From positions 2,798,292 to 2,862,291 of the forward strand of contig CM030935.1 in assembly GCA_018136815.1 (NCBI GenBank): a stretch of DNA of 64,000 bases, written 5' to 3'. The stretch's first letter is position 1. The number at the start of each line of letters is the position of its first letter. Both the position numbers and the translations under genes were made by a program. This document shows positions 1 to 9,929 of the stretch, piece by piece. This DNA comes from Isochrysis galbana. Taxonomy: Eukaryota; Haptophyta; Isochrysidales; Isochrysidaceae. The notes beneath the pieces were generated by a model. It was not told the origin of the DNA, did not search any database, and saw only the letters and a program-made list of their open reading frames with translations.

Positions 1-50
1 CATAAAAAAACCTTTTAAAAAAATTCTCGCCTCACACGTGGCACTGAACC
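1..50 (-). repeat. LINE/SINE 3'-terminal module, minus orientation
   Basis: Read on the minus strand, this segment matches the 3' end at 49994-50016 almost base for base (AGTGCCACGTGTGAGGC core) and then runs into a T-rich tail. Related ends lie at 28030-28105, 36543-36640, 40262-40345, 40981-41030, 42130-42192, 43035-43100 and 54580-54665. It is probably the 3' end of a truncated minus-strand LINE or SINE. The methyltransferase reading frame on the plus strand begins directly after it. Confidence 0.6.
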
Positions 51-71
51 ATTTCCTCGTAGCACCCAAAC

Positions 72-1311
72 ATGTCGCACGATATCAATCAACGATTCGA
101 GTCCATCATTCGGAACGACAAGGTCGACGCGGCTCGCGGCGTGGATAACGCGACCAAGTTCGGCGAGTGTCTTGCAAAGACTCGCTTCCGCGTCGAGAAC
201 CACGAGCTGTGGCACCTTAGCCTCGCCTGCCGCCGCGCTACCCAAGCACTTCGATGAGCTTTGTGCTGAGCTCACGAAGATGAGTCAGCGAGTCCAAGAC
301 GGGCTGACTTCTGGCTGTCACGCCCCACGAGTTCTCGTCGTTGGTGAGACTAGCGGCGTCGTCTCCTCCATGTTCCTACTCGCCGGAGCTGATGTAGCTA
401 CGTGCGATTTGTATCCTTCCGAGATTGATTACGTGCCCCACTTCCAAGGCGACGCGCTTCATGTCCAAAACCTAGGTTGGGACCTAGTCATCGCCCACCC
501 GCCCTGCACGTACCTCTCCGCCGTCAGCAGTCAATGGCTCTCCCAAGAACCCGGACGTCGTGCCGCTCTTGAGTCGGCCGCTCGCGTCTTCAAGTCAATG
601 GCCTCCGCCACTGCTCCGTTTGTAGCGGTCGAGAACCCTCGGATGCATGCGGAAGCTCGCCGTTTAGTCGGGGGGTTGACCCCGACCCAATTCGTCCAAC
701 CCTGGGAGCACGGCACTGGACACCAGAAAGCCACCGGGTTGTACCTCACCAAAGGGCTGCCGCCTCTCCAGCCAACCTGCGTCGTGGATGGCCGTGAGTC
801 GGCCATGGCTAACCTCTCTCCTTCACCGCACCGTGGCGCTCTTCGCAGCCGCACCTACGTCGGTGTAGCTGGAGCGATGGCGATCCATTGGATGCCTGTT
901 CTTCTTCGACATTTGGGCCAACAGCGCGACCAGACATCGACGAAGAAATTGTCCGCGTTAGAGCTACTCGCTTGCGCGCGGCGCAGCCTATTGGACCGGC
1001 CTTCACTTAGCTCGACCGAGGCTACCGCCTACGAGCCGTGGTCGGCTCTTCATCGTTATGAGAGGGGGAGGGAAACTAGTGAAGTTTCTTCCGACCCCGT
1101 TGTTTCCCGTCCAGCTACTCCCGAGTCAGACAACCACGAGGACCAAAAAGAAACCCACGACAACCACGACAACGACACACCACTCTACGCCGCCGAGTCT
1201 ACTCTCCACGACCCATTCTCTCCATGGACCGCCCCGCCTCCGGCACGCGCGAGCTCGCCGCGTCCGACGACGCCGACGACTCTCCGGAAGCGGCCACGTT
1301 GTTTCGCGTGA
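72..1311 (+). CDS. Phage-type DNA (cytosine-5) methyltransferase, retroelement-associated, frameshifted
   Basis: The reading frame encodes a compact cytosine methyltransferase of the kind usually annotated in phages and prophages. Visible motifs are an AdoMet-binding VVGETSG turn, an acidic CDLYPSE strand, the catalytic HPPCTYLS loop whose Cys would attack cytosine C6, a VENP motif, and the family C-terminal signature QPWEHGTGHQKAT followed by GLPPLQPT. An ATG at 72 opens a plausible N-terminus in frame 3, but the methyltransferase domain is in frame 1, where the first ATG is at 280, so there is a frameshift around 215-255. The last 80-100 residues are Pro, Thr and Ser rich and end at 1311, overlapping the start of a Ty3/gypsy pol fragment in another frame. 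The likely role is DNA methylation by a mobile element. The family call is firm; activity is uncertain because of the frameshift. Confidence 0.75.
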
Positions 1312-2593
1312 AGGTCTTCGGATGGATCCCAAGAAAGTGGAAGCCGTCTCGAAAATCGACCCTACCCAAATCAACTCGATCGAAGCCGTCCGTTCTTTTC
1401 TTGGACTGTGTTCGTATTACCGCCGTTTTATACGTCGTTTTGCGATCCGTGCAGCGCCGTTAACCGCTCTCACGCGGAAAGGGTGCGATGTCCCGGTCGA
1501 GTCGCAAACAGAAGCCAGTCGCCAGGCTATCGAAGATCTCAAGCAAGCTATCTGTGAAGAACCCGTACTCGCACCTCCTCGAGACGACCGTCCTTTCCTC
1601 GTTAAGACCGACGGAGCTAGCAAGCTCGGCATCGCCGGCGTCCTTGCTCAGAAGGACGACGAAGGGAGAGAGCGCGTCGTTGCCTACTACGGTCGTAGTT
1701 TGAGTCCGGCTGAGCGCCATTGGACAGTCACTGAAATCGAGCTTCTAGCAGCGCTAGAATCGATCCGAAATTGGAGGCCTTATCTTTGGGGTCGCCACTT
1801 CACCCTCGTCGTAGACCATTCAGCTTTGCGCTGGCTTCATACGATGAAAGATCAAGTCACCGGTGGTCCAGCCTCGCGCCTCATGCGATGGGTCCTAAAG
1901 CTAGCCGAATATCGATTCGACGTCGTGCACAAACCTGGAGTCACTCACTGGGACGCCGACGGCTTATCCCGCTTAGTTGCTCTCGAGCCCGATCACGATC
2001 CTCTCCATCTCGAGGAGAGTGACGCCCATTCTTTCGATTCCTCTGAGACTAACGACATAGTTGCCGCCGCGGTTACTTCATCCACGCTCACCGCTCGCCG
2101 CCAACAAGCAAACGATAGGCTCGCTCGTCAAGCATTGGAATCTTCGGAGTCGATTACCTCCTCGTATCTTGATGTGGGCGTGCCTCACGCCGACGAATTG
2201 CGTCAAGCGCTCTTTGCCGACGAGCTCGCTAGCTCAATCCTTTCTGAATTCGAGTCGATCCTTTCGAAAGCTCAATCTTCGATCACCGCCGGTCCGGTCT
2301 CTGTTCCTGACTCTAGCTCGTCGTCGAAGAAAAGTTCCCGATTCCTCCTTCGCGATGGCCTACTTTACTACCGTTCGTCAGAGGCGGAAGAGGCTCCTCT
2401 TCGTTTATATATTCCGGAGTCCCTTCGTGACACATACCTCCGCGCCTACCATGACCACCTTGGTCACCCAGGTGCGACAAGGATGTCTACCCTACTTCGT
2501 TCTCGAGTGTACTGGCTTGGCTTGTCAGTCAGCCTCTGTATGTACGAGTCAAGAATCTTTCAAGAAACTCCTTTTTACATACATATTTATTGA
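1292..2593 (+). pseudogene. Truncated Ty3/gypsy pol: RT thumb, RNase H, start of integrase
   Basis: Homology begins abruptly at GHVVSREGL, the end of the gypsy RT palm, and continues through the thumb (FLGLCSYYRRFIRRFA). A complete RNase H follows with the acidic triad in TDGAS, EIELLAAL and VVDHSALRWL, then the KPGVTHWDADGLSR linker. Downstream is a spacer and the HHCC-type integrase finger, of which only HDHLGHPGATRMSTLL and the next strand remain. Protease, the RT palm with its YxDD box, and the integrase core are absent. The frame runs without a stop from about 1058 and overlaps the methyltransferase frame by about 250 bases. The fragment ends against an unrelated minus-strand repeat. It is best read as an internally deleted retroelement that cannot transpose by itself. 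No LTRs were recognised. Confidence 0.85.
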
Positions 2594-2905
2594 GTGGCCC
2601 TCGTGGATGAAAGTTTCGGGTAGGTGCTCGAGGTATGCCGAGCATTCTTCTCTGCTATACGGCGTCGTGAAGGCGTTGTCTTTGAACACGTTGTGAACTA
2701 CGTTGGTGTGTAGCGCTTCCCATAGGCGCCTCGCGGCTCGTTCCCAAAGCCAAAGAGGAAACGAGCTTCGCTCCGACAAGCGCGGGGGCCCTGCGAGCGC
2801 TTCGGCTCTGGCGGCTTGGGGCGGCCCCGCTGGGGTGTCGTGACTGCGGTGGGCTGGGAAGGGGGAGCCGGCGGCCCGTGCTCCATCGCTAAAAGCCGAT
2901 AACAA
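2590..2905 (-). repeat. MERAP-type element, 5' fragment (copy i)
   Basis: The minus-strand frame starts with ATG at 2886 and reads MEHGPPAPPSQPTAVTTPQR, closely matching the N-terminus at 13087. It continues into a protein-like stretch with LSERSSFPLWLWERAARRLW, after which similarity to the longer copy is lost. The LSERSS segment recurs on the minus strand near 38290-38330. An AT-rich imperfect hairpin precedes the ATG. This is a 5' piece of a repeat found again at 8.1-9.1 kb and 10.7-13.1 kb. Confidence 0.6.
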
Positions 2906-3578
2906 TAGTTTTTGTTTTTGTAGCAACCAATCTATAAAGTTTGTAGGGGTACTAGGGGTAGCGGGGGTCGGGGTCACGGGTAGAAAATATGATTCTCTCC
3001 GGGTCCCAAGGGACAAGGAAATGGGAAGGGGGGGGGGGGGGGGGGGACACCGAGCCTAAAGTTTTAGTCTCTCATCCAACCCTCGCGCACCACCGGAGCC
3101 GACAAGACAAGGGCTAGCATAGGCATAGGCGCAGCCAAAAAAAAAGGGGTCGACACTTCGAGCTCAACCGAGTAGAACCACTAAGGTGGGCTAGTGGATG
3201 CCATTGACGGCGCATACAAAACCCACCAACCCACTATTCAAATTAGACAGGACATTTGGGCAAGGGCGCAGCGGCACGGATCACACAACAAACCGGCCGA
3301 GGTGGTCATCCACAACAACTTAAACCACGACCCCCAAGGCTCAAACCAAAATATGTCGAGCATAATGACGACACAACACACGCTCTCGTATGGCCCTGTG
3401 CACAGAATGTCATTGTGCACACACCGAATGCCGAGACAGGAGCGCTTTGACAAGGCCTCGGATTGGCAGCCGCCATTTGTACGCGCCATGAAGCTTCGCT
3501 TGGCATGTGCGCCGAGGCTCGTGCTTTGGCCTTCATCTATACGGAGGCGCAAGCGAGCTAGGACGGCTTGCGCCGCCT
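2906..3578. other. Intergenic, G-run, no gene recognised
   Basis: This stretch holds a run of 19 G at 3028-3046 and otherwise unremarkable sequence. Open frames here show no recognisable protein features. It would contain the 3' UTR of the minus-strand transporter that ends at 3579. Confidence 0.5.
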
Positions 3579-4919
3579 TCAGCGTACACCGACGCACGTT
3601 TGCGGCGTGGCGCTAGCCCAGCGCCGCACAATCGTCATAAGCGTCAGTGCGCTCACGACAAGGCCGATTGCCACCACAAGGGCAATTGTCGCGCCCTCCT
3701 TACCACCGCGTGCGGCCCGACTTCGCGCTCGGCGTGGGCTGGCGAGGTGTGTCCAAGCCGGCAAGACGTAGGCCACCATGCACACGCCAGTGGCGCCTGT
3801 CAGCGCGAAAAGCGCGGCGGAGGCATCGGGAAGCAACAGCGCAACTGCTAACACGGCGCCAATGATGGCGGCCGTCACAAAGGCGTTGGCCAAGGGCGGA
3901 AGCTCCACTCGGTGCGAGAGCTCGGTGAGCAGCATGGGCGAAGCAACTGCCGCGCCCCCGGCGCGAGTGCTACCCTGGTACAGCCGCACGAGGCTTTCGC
4001 GCAGAGGCACTGCGATTGGCGCAAACGAGGCGGACAGGTAAAGGCAGAAGAGGCCCGAGATGAGCGCGCCGATCTGGCCGCCAAACCCTTGCAGTACGTC
4101 TTGCGGCGTCGTGCTCCCGAAAAAGAGGAGACCAGCGACGCCCACGATGAGGTAGACGACTGTGATAACAATGTACGTCAGGTGTGTCGCCCGCTCCAGC
4201 ACGAGCGCGCCCACCTCCCCGGCGGGCAGGGTTCGCAGCAGAGGGAGCACACATGGCTGAACGTAAAAGGCATAGCCAAATGTGGAGGCTGCCTCCGGTA
4301 AGGCTGCAGGCTGCGCACGAAACTCAAAGGCGCGCGGTGTTGCTCCGGAGGCGGCGCAGACGTAGACGAGATACGCCGTCATCAACATCATCATTGAGAT
4401 GCCAAAGGCTGAGAGGCCCTTCATTTCGCCGAGTGACTGCAGCGAGAGCGGGAACACCAGCAGCGTGGCGACGCACAGGATCAGTGTACGCTGCTCGGCA
4501 AGCTCCTCGTGGCCGGCAAGGTGGAGGGCACGCGCGGCGGTCTCGGAGATGGCGGCCAAGTCGCCACAGAGCGTGCCAAAAAGAAGAACGACGAGCGAGG
4601 CGCGCGCGACTAACAACGCCTGCCGGCCGGCGCAGCCTAGGACTGTCTCCTCATACGATGAGACACGCAGCCGTGCGGCAGCGCGCACCATAATCACAGT
4701 TGTGTAGTCGTTGACCCAGGCGATGAGGAGCATGAGGAATGTGCCCAGCACGAAGCCCGCCTGGCCAAACGCACATGGCAGGGGTAACAGCGACGAGCCC
4801 GCAATCGCCAGGAGCAGCGGGCCCGAGGTGGATACAGTGAGCGGGAGAAGGTTGCACGTTGAGTGAGGCAGCTCCTCCTCCGAGTAGATGGTGTAGAGCG
4901 GGGAGAAGGAGGAGGGCAT
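3579..4919 (-). CDS. AAAP-family amino acid transporter (SLC38/Aa_trans type)
   Basis: This is a single-exon gene of 446 residues starting at ATG 4919. The protein has about eleven hydrophobic segments in the order expected for the amino acid/auxin permease family. The first helix contains the broken-helix motif GSSLLPLPCAFGQAG, and a later one reads STFGYAFYVQPCVLPLL, both typical of SLC38-like neutral amino acid transporters. It probably moves neutral amino acids with H+ or Na+ across the plasma or an organelle membrane. The length agrees with the family (about 430-500 residues) and nothing suggests truncation. A short GA repeat (5101-5117) lies about 190 bases upstream of the start. Family assignment is firm; substrate and membrane are inferred. 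Confidence 0.85.
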   Translation of the reverse strand: MPSSFSPLYTIYSEEELPHSTCNLLPLTVSTSGPLLLAIAGSSLLPLPCAFGQAGFVLGTFLMLLIAWVNDYTTVIMVRAAARLRVSSYEETVLGCAGRQALLVARASLVVLLFGTLCGDLAAISETAARALHLAGHEELAEQRTLILCVATLLVFPLSLQSLGEMKGLSAFGISMMMLMTAYLVYVCAASGATPRAFEFRAQPAALPEAASTFGYAFYVQPCVLPLLRTLPAGEVGALVLERATHLTYIVITVVYLIVGVAGLLFFGSTTPQDVLQGFGGQIGALISGLFCLYLSASFAPIAVPLRESLVRLYQGSTRAGGAAVASPMLLTELSHRVELPPLANAFVTAAIIGAVLAVALLLPDASAALFALTGATGVCMVAYVLPAWTHLASPRRARSRAARGGKEGATIALVVAIGLVVSALTLMTIVRRWASATPQTCVGVR

Positions 4920-5193
4920 GCGGCCCGAGCGGGCGCGTGTAAGGAGGGGGGGGGAAGGGCGGCAATGTAGCGCCGGCCAGACCGCCGCGAGCCGGCCGAG
5001 CGACGGCTGCAGCGGCGAGCTCGCAGGCCGAGGTACCTACGGCGGCGCCGCCACGACGCGTCGGCCGAGCGGCGGGCCACCACACTTCCACTCCATTAGA
5101 AGAGAGAGAGAGAGTAGAGGAGTAAAGTACATCCGTAGGATGAAAGTGGTGGTGTGCCATCTTTTCCTGCGTCACTTCTTACTTCTTACTTTT

Positions 5194-5345
5194 AACTCCT
5201 TACTGTCGCAGCGCCGAAATCGGCGCTTCCCCTCAGTTTCTTCAGTTTTTCTCCTCCTACGCTTGATCCGCGGGCCACCAGCTCATGGCTGATGGCAGGG
5301 GGTATGCCGAGACGGAATGCGATGGCCTCGCAGCCATATTTATCC
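5194..5345. repeat. Dispersed repeat, copy 1
   Basis: This segment matches 24328-24480, sharing TTAACTCCTTACTG near its start and GGC/TATGCCGAGAC near its end, with scattered differences. No coding potential is visible and its class is unknown. Confidence 0.5.
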
Positions 5346-6189
5346 ATCAACTAGAGGCTTGCGCTTCGCAGAGTCGCAGAGCGGCCCGCTTCGCAGAGCG
5401 CAGAGTGCCCCCCCCCTCTTCCTATTCCTATGGCATGCTCATGGCTCCCAGAGCCCTCCCCAAGCCCCGGAGGAAGCCTAAGCCGGCCCCTGGGCACTAT
5501 ACTATCCAGGCCCGCCATCTCCGCGCCAGAAACCGCGCAGCCGCGCTCGAAGACGTCCGAAAGGCTGCAGCGTACTGCCGAGCGAACAGCGTCGGTGCCA
5601 AAGCAGCAATGGCAATGGCCACAGGGATGTTTTCCCGCAGGCAACGCGGCATAAGGTCACAGGAGAGGTGCAGAAAGCGCAGGGGGACGAGCAACGAACG
5701 CGCGACACACACTCACAGATTCTCACAAATGTAGAGCGGCGCAAGTAAGTAAGGCTGTGAATATATTAGCCTACTATCTACAAGTAGATATTAGGCTATC
5801 TACCTCCAACTCGCAAATCGCACTATCTACCTCAATGCTCAATGCTAATAGTGCCTAAACCATTACCTATATCTATGTACATAGCTGTGACTGCTAAAGC
5901 TACTAACAAGGTATTAATAGGCCCCTCTAACCTCTAACTAAGGCGCAAATGCGCGTGCGGCACACACACACACACAGTCAGGTAGCAGACACACGCGTAC
6001 AGAGCTAAAGCGCGCGCTGCGCGCACCATACTGACGAATTGGAGTGGCCCATGGGGCCTGAGGGCAATGAGGCAGGAGCAAGGCCTGCGGCAGGCGCGGC
6101 GAGGGAGACGACTTCAGAGGTGCTGACGGGCAGAAGCCCGTTAGCAGAGGAAGGCGGGCAGGCGGGCTTGGGCGAGGGCGAGAGGGCGA
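5346..6189. other. Intergenic with 32-bp palindrome and CA repeat
   Basis: Bases 5767-5798 form a nearly perfect palindrome (15 of 16 pairs, two-base centre). A short CA repeat lies at 5962-5976. No gene was recognised. Confidence 0.45.
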
Positions 6190-6380
6190 GTTCTAACGAA
6201 CAACCCTGAGTAGCAACCAAGGGGAAGAAACACCAAAGGGGCCAAGGCTTGCATGTAACTTGCATCAAGGGGAAAGATTCCCTCACCTAGGAAGCGAACC
6301 TACACCGGTCTCCAAGGGGAGATGGCAAATTAAACCTCAAATCTCGAGCGGCTAGAGCAACCGACTCGCTCGCCAAAACC
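6190..6380 (-). repeat. tRNA-headed SINE-like repeat, copy 1
   Basis: Read on the minus strand, the segment starts with a D-arm-like GCGAGTCGGTTGCTC, followed by an anticodon-arm-like stem, a CTCC-CCTT-GGAG hairpin resembling the long variable arm of a type II (Leu/Ser) tRNA, and GGTTCGCTTCC, which matches the Pol III B box except for one base. A tail of about 80 bases ends near TTGTTCGTTAGAA. The part from the B box through the tail is repeated at 25619-25735, so this looks like a mobile SINE rather than a working tRNA gene; the acceptor stem does not close. Confidence 0.45.
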
Positions 6381-7150
6381 TTGACCGAGAAGAAAGAAGC
6401 AAGGACCTACAAGCCAAGGGTAGCGGACCTAGGGAATATGAGAGGAAGTTTCCGAACGACAACGCCAAACGCCAAACGCGGGGATTCAACGAAACCCTAA
6501 CCAGGCCAAGCAGAACCTACGAAGAACAGGCCTGGACAACAACGAAAGTCAGCAGGTCCCAAGAAAGAACCGGAACCCAACAAGAAACAACAAGCCTTGC
6601 AAGAAGCTAAACAAGCCTTCACAAGGTAACTCGAGAGCCTGAGACAAGCGCGCAGCGAGTGACAGGCGACCTGGCTCCTTTGGGTCAAGATTACCCGAAA
6701 GGAGGAAACCTGGAATCTAGACCTGACAAACAGGCTAGAAGGAACGAAACGAGAACTCGAATTCTAGATCGCTAGGGACGAACCCTACCAACCTAGATGT
6801 ACCTGAGCTTCGCCGTGTGGCCGCACGACGAAGGACCTGGAAATAAGAGCCTAGAAATCGCATCATCTAGGATGAATGCGACAGGCGCGCGCCTTCAACC
6901 AGCCGTTGGCGGTCGCCACGTCCTCCGTTCTCAACATGCAGTCCATGTTCCTGTGCTGTGTGCTGTGTGCCATTACTCTTGTTCCTAGACAATTAACAAT
7001 CGCATTGACAAATGCAACTTTGGCAATAACAATGTAGCTGTTTATGGTCTCCGGCGGGGGTTTATGATCTCCGGCTGAGGCTCGTTCCATGGTGCCGGCG
7101 ACGCAGAACCACGCGGCCGAGTTCATCGCGCCCGACGCATCGGTTCGATC
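6381..7150. other. Intergenic, A-rich, no gene recognised
   Basis: The sequence is less GC-rich than its surroundings, with short A/C-rich runs. No protein family or RNA was recognised on either strand. Confidence 0.4.
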
Positions 7151-8102
7151 GATGTTGTGCTTTTTAATAATAAAACAACTGAGCGTTAGTACCACTACTC
7201 CCACTAGCCCGGTACTATCACGACACCCCTCAGCGCACTTGCCCGCACGCCTTGAAATGATGGCACAGACACATACACATATGCATCCCTTCAAATCTCC
7301 CCCCTCGCAAACCCCCGGCTCCCATTATAACTCCCCACAAGTTACAATGAGGGAAAACCCATTGAGGCGGACCGGTCGACGCCGGCCGACTCTCCGGGGA
7401 AAAACACCGGGGGGGGGGGGAGGGACCTCTCGTCGTGAAGCAGAACGGCCCTTACAGCTCGCGCCGCGAGCAGTCCTCGAAGAAATAAATGACTGCGCCC
7501 CCCGATACCTGCCACAGGGACGTCTTGAGCCACTCCCTTCTTCTCGCCCCTCCTGTCGCCAGCCGCCCCCCTTCGCCCGTTTGCTAACGCAAACGGGGCC
7601 CGTTTCTTACCGCACTCCATCGGGGGGGGCGCAAATTCCCCCCTCTCCCTCTCTCCATTCTCCTCCGCCCCTCTCCCTGCGGCGCGTCGCCATGCGGCGC
7701 GCCACGGCCTGCTCTCAGAGGGCCTTTGGGGGCTCCCAGAGGGCCAGCAAGGGCAGCTCAGGGGGCAGTGGAGGCTGGGGCTCAGCCCCTGGCCCCCCCT
7801 GCCTCTCCCACGCTTGCCACGCTGGCCATTGGAGCCTCCCGGTGGCCTCTGTATGCCTGGCGACCAGGGGAGGGGGGGGAGTCAGCTCGAGGGCAGGCCC
7901 ATGCTGGGCGTGGGAGTGCGAGTCTCGGCCCGCGCCCACTAGGGGTCTGGGTCAGAGTGTTGATTGCCCAGCCCCTGCCAAAGGGCAGGGGCTGGGGTTG
8001 ATTGTACGGGCCCACCCCGGGGGGTGTCCGCGATGGAGAGAGGGGGGCGCGAGGCCCCCATTGACCCCCACTTATAAAAGTAGGTTGATGTTGTGCTTTT
8101 TA
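7151..8102 (-). mobile_element. SINE-like element A with 17-bp target-site duplication
   Basis: The element spans 7168-8085 and is flanked by perfect copies of GATGTTGTGCTTTTTAA at 7151-7167 and 8086-8102. In minus orientation its first bases form a hairpin, AACCTACTT-TTAT-AAGTGGGG, starting exactly at the duplication. Its other end has a TTA-rich tail. It is homologous throughout to the elements at 25904-26826 and 61614-62574. No conserved reading frame is present, so the long open frames here are incidental. Long target duplications and a simple-repeat tail indicate target-primed reverse transcription. Confidence 0.8.
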
Positions 8103-8139
8103 AGGTTTTGCGATTTTAGATTTTAGCGTCTTTTCTCAG

Positions 8140-9085
8140 TTTTTGATTACGTTTTGTTGTGGGGGCCCAAGGGGGGGGGTCCGGGTCCTAATTAATGCCC
8201 CCCCCCCCTGGAGAGAGCTCTCATTTACACCCAAGATGAGCTCCAGAGTCCTGAGTCGTGTGCCTTGTAACCGTTCACCTACTATGGGCGTACCTAAGTA
8301 CCACAATTCCACTTCGTACCAGACGCCTTTGTGGTGCATATAGTATTCTCCGTCTTTGTTAATGCAGATCTCTGGCGGGGGTTCTTTGTGTTTCTCTTCT
8401 GGCGCGGGGTTGTTCGTGGCTTTTTGTGTTGGTGCTGGTGCTGGCGGGCTGAAGATGCTTGGCGTGTGAGCTGGTGCCCATTGTTGTGTGTTGTGTGTGT
8501 GTGCACAAGCATGCCGGCGCTCTTGCGTCGGGCTCGTCTTGGTTGTCAGTTCCGTCGCGCGCGGCGAGGGAGGGGTTGGGGGTGGGTCCAGAAGCCTTCT
8601 TCAGGGTCTCCCGTGAGGGTGGTCAGCCAATACGATCCGCCCCTAGTGCATACTCTGCTACAAGTGTCTGACTGTTCCCCCCATGGGATTAGTGAGATGA
8701 CTGGCCAGGCCTGTGCCTCGTGCTTGCGCACGAGGTCAGTGCCGCGTGCCGCGGCAGTGTAGGGGCCCAGCCTTGCGGCTTTCCCTACAGTCGTGTGCGG
8801 CTCTGAGCCGGCTTGTCTCGGTTGATGGGTGGATTTGGATGGATGGAAGGAGTTGAGGGCTGTGTTGGCCATGCTCGGCATGGTGGCCTTGCTGGTGCTC
8901 GGCTGTCTGGGGTCGGCACGGGACGAGTCTCGTGCGCACCTGCGTCGGTGGGGCGCCCGCTCTCGGGCGCTTCGAGTGCGAGGCGTCGGGCTTGGCCCGA
9001 TCGTCCGTCGCGGTGGGGGTGGCGGCAGGAGGGGAGGGGAGCGGCGCGCGCTCCATGACCCTATCTTTTTCAAGATAGTTCTCCT
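8140..9085 (-). repeat. MERAP-type element (copy ii)
   Basis: The minus strand carries an ATG at 9056 beginning MERAPLPSPPAATPTATDD, related to the starts at 13087 and 2886. It is preceded by a perfect hairpin, CTATCTT-GAAA-AAGATAG. Further along, a protein-like segment reads EICINKDGEYYMHHKGVWYE and continues with LGTPIVGERLQGTRLRTLEL. Frame changes between the two segments show decay. The SINE-like element A ends just beyond its 3' end. The protein is a probable retroelement ORF of unknown function. Confidence 0.5.
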
Positions 9086-9433
9086 GCTACCTATTGTGAA
9101 CGGGGGCTACCCATATCTATGCCTAGCGAGCAAACAGAAACTATACATAAAGCAATCGCAACAGATGTCAATACAAAATTGCCTGCTGCTAACACGGGAG
9201 ACAACAGCGCAACCGTTGTCGCAGCAAGAGCTCACACTTCTTCCTTTCCCTGCCATCTCTCTTTCGTGTTCCTTTAGGCCAACCATGCCAGTGCTGCTAC
9301 ACGCAGCAGATCTGTGCTGCCTCTTTCTGCTACGCGGCCCGTCCGCCGTCGGCCGTTTGAACTGAGCAACCCAGGTTGGGCTCATACATAGCATATCGTT
9401 GCGTATCGAGGGTGCTGAGGCACCACTCTGCCC
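9086..9433. other. Intergenic, 3' flank of the PDZ gene
   Basis: No gene, RNA or clear repeat was recognised in this interval. It would include the 3' UTR of the minus-strand PDZ gene. Confidence 0.4.
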
Positions 9434-9898
9434 TCATCCTTCTGCTGTCCTCTCCACCGAATCGGAAGCGGCCGTCCCCGTGTCCTTACCATCGCGGGAC
9501 GTTCGCCGGAACCGAAGATTGACAACACGTGGAGCCTGCGCTAGCCGTTCCATCACTGCTTCAAGCGATGCGCTTGTCATGTCCTGATTGTTCACCGCGA
9601 GCAAGACATCTCCCTCACGAACTCCGGCGATATTCGCAGAGCCAGCTTCGTCAACACCCGCGACGACTATCCTACCAGGGCTGCTGCCCCGTGTGCGCTC
9701 ACCCTCGTCGACTTCTTCCAGCAGCAATCCCAGAGGCTTTTGTGCAGATATAAGAATCTGCTCTCCATCATCAAAGGTGAGTCCGGTCGAGAACTGGAGC
9801 GAGAGGGCCGAGGCGCGGTAAGTGTCTAGATTCCGGCATGCTCGCGGTCGAGAGGCCACGAGGGAGCTTGAGAGCAAGAGCATGTGCAGGAGCGCCAT
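9434..9898 (-). CDS. Small PDZ-domain protein with N-terminal targeting segment
   Basis: The start is placed at ATG 9898, giving 154 residues; a longer frame upstream is only low-complexity Gly/Arg/Glu from a pyrimidine tract. The protein opens with a hydrophobic stretch, MALLHMLLLSSSLVASRPRA, suitable as a secretory or plastid-type signal. A single PDZ domain at about residues 45-140 follows, with a KPLGLLLEE carboxylate-binding-like strand, the AGSANIAGVREGDVLLAVNN core and a VNLRFRR last strand. PDZ domains bind C-terminal peptides; without a protease or kinase domain this is probably an adaptor or lumenal scaffold. The domain call is firm. Targeting is inferred from the hydrophobic start and could equally mean secretion. 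Confidence 0.75.
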   Translation of the reverse strand: MALLHMLLLSSSLVASRPRACRNLDTYRASALSLQFSTGLTFDDGEQILISAQKPLGLLLEEVDEGERTRGSSPGRIVVAGVDEAGSANIAGVREGDVLLAVNNQDMTSASLEAVMERLAQAPRVVNLRFRRTSRDGKDTGTAASDSVERTAEG

Positions 9899-9929
9899 GC
9901 CGTGAAGGCACAGCGGCGATCCGCACGGT

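Noticed and set aside
5285-5734. Frame of 149 residues starting MADGRGYAETECDG
   Set aside because: Its first part is a dispersed repeat shared with 24.4 kb, and the remainder is Arg/Ala-rich without any domain.
7089-8126. Plus-strand frame of 345 residues
   Set aside because: It lies within SINE-like element A, is not conserved as a frame in elements B or C, and its composition follows the repeat.
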